A stretch of 40,482 nt of DNA from positions 1 to 40,482 of the forward strand of contig CALUHQ010000010.1 in assembly GCA_944320485.1 (NCBI GenBank), read 5' to 3'. This DNA comes from Candidatus Methanomethylophilaceae archaeon. Lineage in GTDB: Archaea; Thermoplasmatota; Thermoplasmata; Methanomassiliicoccales; Methanomethylophilaceae. Both the position numbers and the translations under genes were made by a program. Below, piece after piece: positions 39,462 to 40,482 of this stretch. The first letter of the stretch is position 1. Every line of letters starts with the position of its first letter. The notes under the pieces were generated by a model. The model was not told the DNA's origin. It was given only the letters and a program-made list of their open reading frames with translations, and made no database searches.

Positions 39462-40482
39462 TTCTTCTTGGGGGCGTGGCTCTTCGCGGCGGTCCTTCCG
39501 GGGAGTCCCCAGACGTAGATGAACCCGGTCGCGGAGTTGTGGTCGAAGACGTCTCCCTCGGCGTAGGTGCTCAGACCCTCGTCGTACATGGAGTAGGGGG
39601 ACTTCCTTCCGACGACGGTGGCGCTGCCCTTGTAGAGCTTGACGCGGACGGTTCCGGTGACGAACTCCTGGGTCTTGTCGACGAAGGCCTGGATGGGCTC
39701 CATGAGGCCTCCGAACCAGAGTCCGTCGTAGCAGAGCTGGCAGAACTTCTGCTCGATGCCGCGCTTGAACTCGATGGTGTCCCTGGGCAGGGTCATGGCC
39801 TCGAGGGCCTGGTGGGCCTTGATCAGGGTGACGGCAGCGGGACACTCGTAGGTCTCGCGGCTCTTGATGCCCATGAGGCGGTCCTCGACGTGGTCGATCC
39901 TTCCGACACCGTGGTTGCCGGCGATCTTATCCAGCTTCTCGATGAGCTTGACGCCGTCCATCTTCCTGCCGTTTAGGGCGATCGGGATTCCCTGCTCGAA
40001 CTTGATCTCGACGTACTCGGGCTCGTCGGGGGCGTCCTCGGGGTCGACGGTGTTCTCCCAGACGTCCTTGGGGGGCTCCGCCCAGGGGTCCTCGAGGATA
40101 CCGCACTCGCAGGAGCTTCCCCAGAGGTTCTCGTCCCTGGAGTAGGGGCTCTCCTTCTTGACTATGATCTCGATGCCGTTCTCCTTCGCGTACTCGATCT
40201 CGGCCTCTCTGGTGGTGACCCACTCGCGCATGGGGGCGATGATCTTGAGGTTGGGGTCCTGGGAGACGATTCCGACGTCGAACCTGACCTGGTCGTTGCC
40301 CTTGGCGGTGCATCCGTGGGCGATGTACTTGGCACCCTCGGCCTTGGCGACCTCGACCAGCTTCTTGGCGATGAGGGGCCTGGCGATGGCGGTGCTCAGG
40401 GGGTAGACGTTCTGATAGAGGGCGTTGGCCTTCAGGGACGGCCAGACGTAGTCCTCGACGAACTCGTCGGTGACATCGATGT
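39458..40482 (-). CDS. argG: Argininosuccinate synthase ArgG (5' end outside the window)
   Basis: ArgG joins citrulline and aspartate with ATP to give argininosuccinate. About 340 C-terminal residues are visible; the N-terminal ATP-binding SGGxDTS region lies beyond the window edge. Visible motifs are HGCTAKGNDQVRF, APMREW, KKESPYSRDENLWGSSCECG, GNHGVGRIDHVEDRLMGIKSRETYE and the C-terminal SPYSMYDEGLSTY. An apparent ATG at 40231 is internal and not the start. The tail SHAPKKK overlaps the start of argH. Confidence 0.94.
   Translation of the reverse strand, partial: IDVTDEFVEDYVWPSLKANALYQNVYPLSTAIARPLIAKKLVEVAKAEGAKYIAHGCTAKGNDQVRFDVGIVSQDPNLKIIAPMREWVTTREAEIEYAKENGIEIIVKKESPYSRDENLWGSSCECGILEDPWAEPPKDVWENTVDPEDAPDEPEYVEIKFEQGIPIALNGRKMDGVKLIEKLDKIAGNHGVGRIDHVEDRLMGIKSRETYECPAAVTLIKAHQALEAMTLPRDTIEFKRGIEQKFCQLCYDGLWFGGLMEPIQAFVDKTQEFVTGTVRVKLYKGSATVVGRKSPYSMYDEGLSTYAEGDVFDHNSATGFIYVWGLPGRTAAKSHAPKKK

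Overview
The window comes from an archaeon with GC-rich DNA. The evidence is an archaeosine-type tRNA-guanine transglycosylase with a PUA domain, an archaeal Pth2, a KEOPS Pcc1 subunit, a ThiD-ThiN fusion, and TATA boxes that sit about 25 nt upstream of start codons. The gene set (VOR-type 2-oxoacid:ferredoxin oxidoreductase, MACS-type acyl-CoA synthetases, XRE-cupin regulators, InlB-like surface repeats) fits a gut-type Thermoplasmatota methanogen such as Methanomassiliicoccales. That placement is inference; the window holds no rRNA and no methanogenesis gene.

Region 1 (1-16458) is about acyl-CoA and branched-chain carbon. A tight leuA-leuC-leuD-leuB operon is followed by an unrecognised conserved-looking gene and pcc1. 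A minus-strand operon then reads P-loop NTPase, ferredoxin subunit, alpha, beta and gamma of a 2-oxoisovalerate-type oxidoreductase. Divergent from it are an XRE-cupin regulator and two tandem MACS-family acyl-CoA synthetases. A minus-strand operon of alpha/beta hydrolase, a second XRE-cupin regulator and a third acyl-CoA synthetase closes the region. Read together, the genes could activate short branched fatty acids, carboxylate the CoA esters to 2-oxoacids, and feed 2-oxoisovalerate to LeuA.

Region 2 (16684-26689) holds tgtA, a small unknown gene, and a secreted protein with two InlB-like repeats and a transglutaminase-like domain. Next come thiM coupled to a beta-carbonic anhydrase, and pth2. 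A minus-strand pair follows: an 836-residue transmembrane protein with two cytoplasmic winged-helix modules and an external domain, and a zinc-ribbon membrane protein whose external transglutaminase-like domain has Ser where the catalytic Cys should be. This pair is the best candidate for an undescribed system in the window.

Region 3 (26755-31520 and 36151-37437) is thiamine synthesis: a bacterial-style operon thiE-thiS-thiF-thiG-thiH-tenI, a divergent YczE-like membrane protein, and a ThiD-ThiN fusion further on. The thiazole branch looks nearly complete, with two non-homologous thiamine-phosphate synthases. No thiC or thiL is visible here.

Region 4 (31563-36150) carries a TatD-linked-type radical SAM protein, and a GntR/YtrA regulator with an ABC exporter whose second permease is frameshifted. 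A membrane-anchored FKBP-like protein and a VOC-fold protein follow. The window ends (37521-40482) with an unknown small gene and argG-argH on the minus strand, argG being cut by the window edge.

Genes inside operons overlap by 1-8 nt or abut, often as ATGA, GTGA or TGATG. Many operon-leading genes appear to give leaderless or near-leaderless transcripts.
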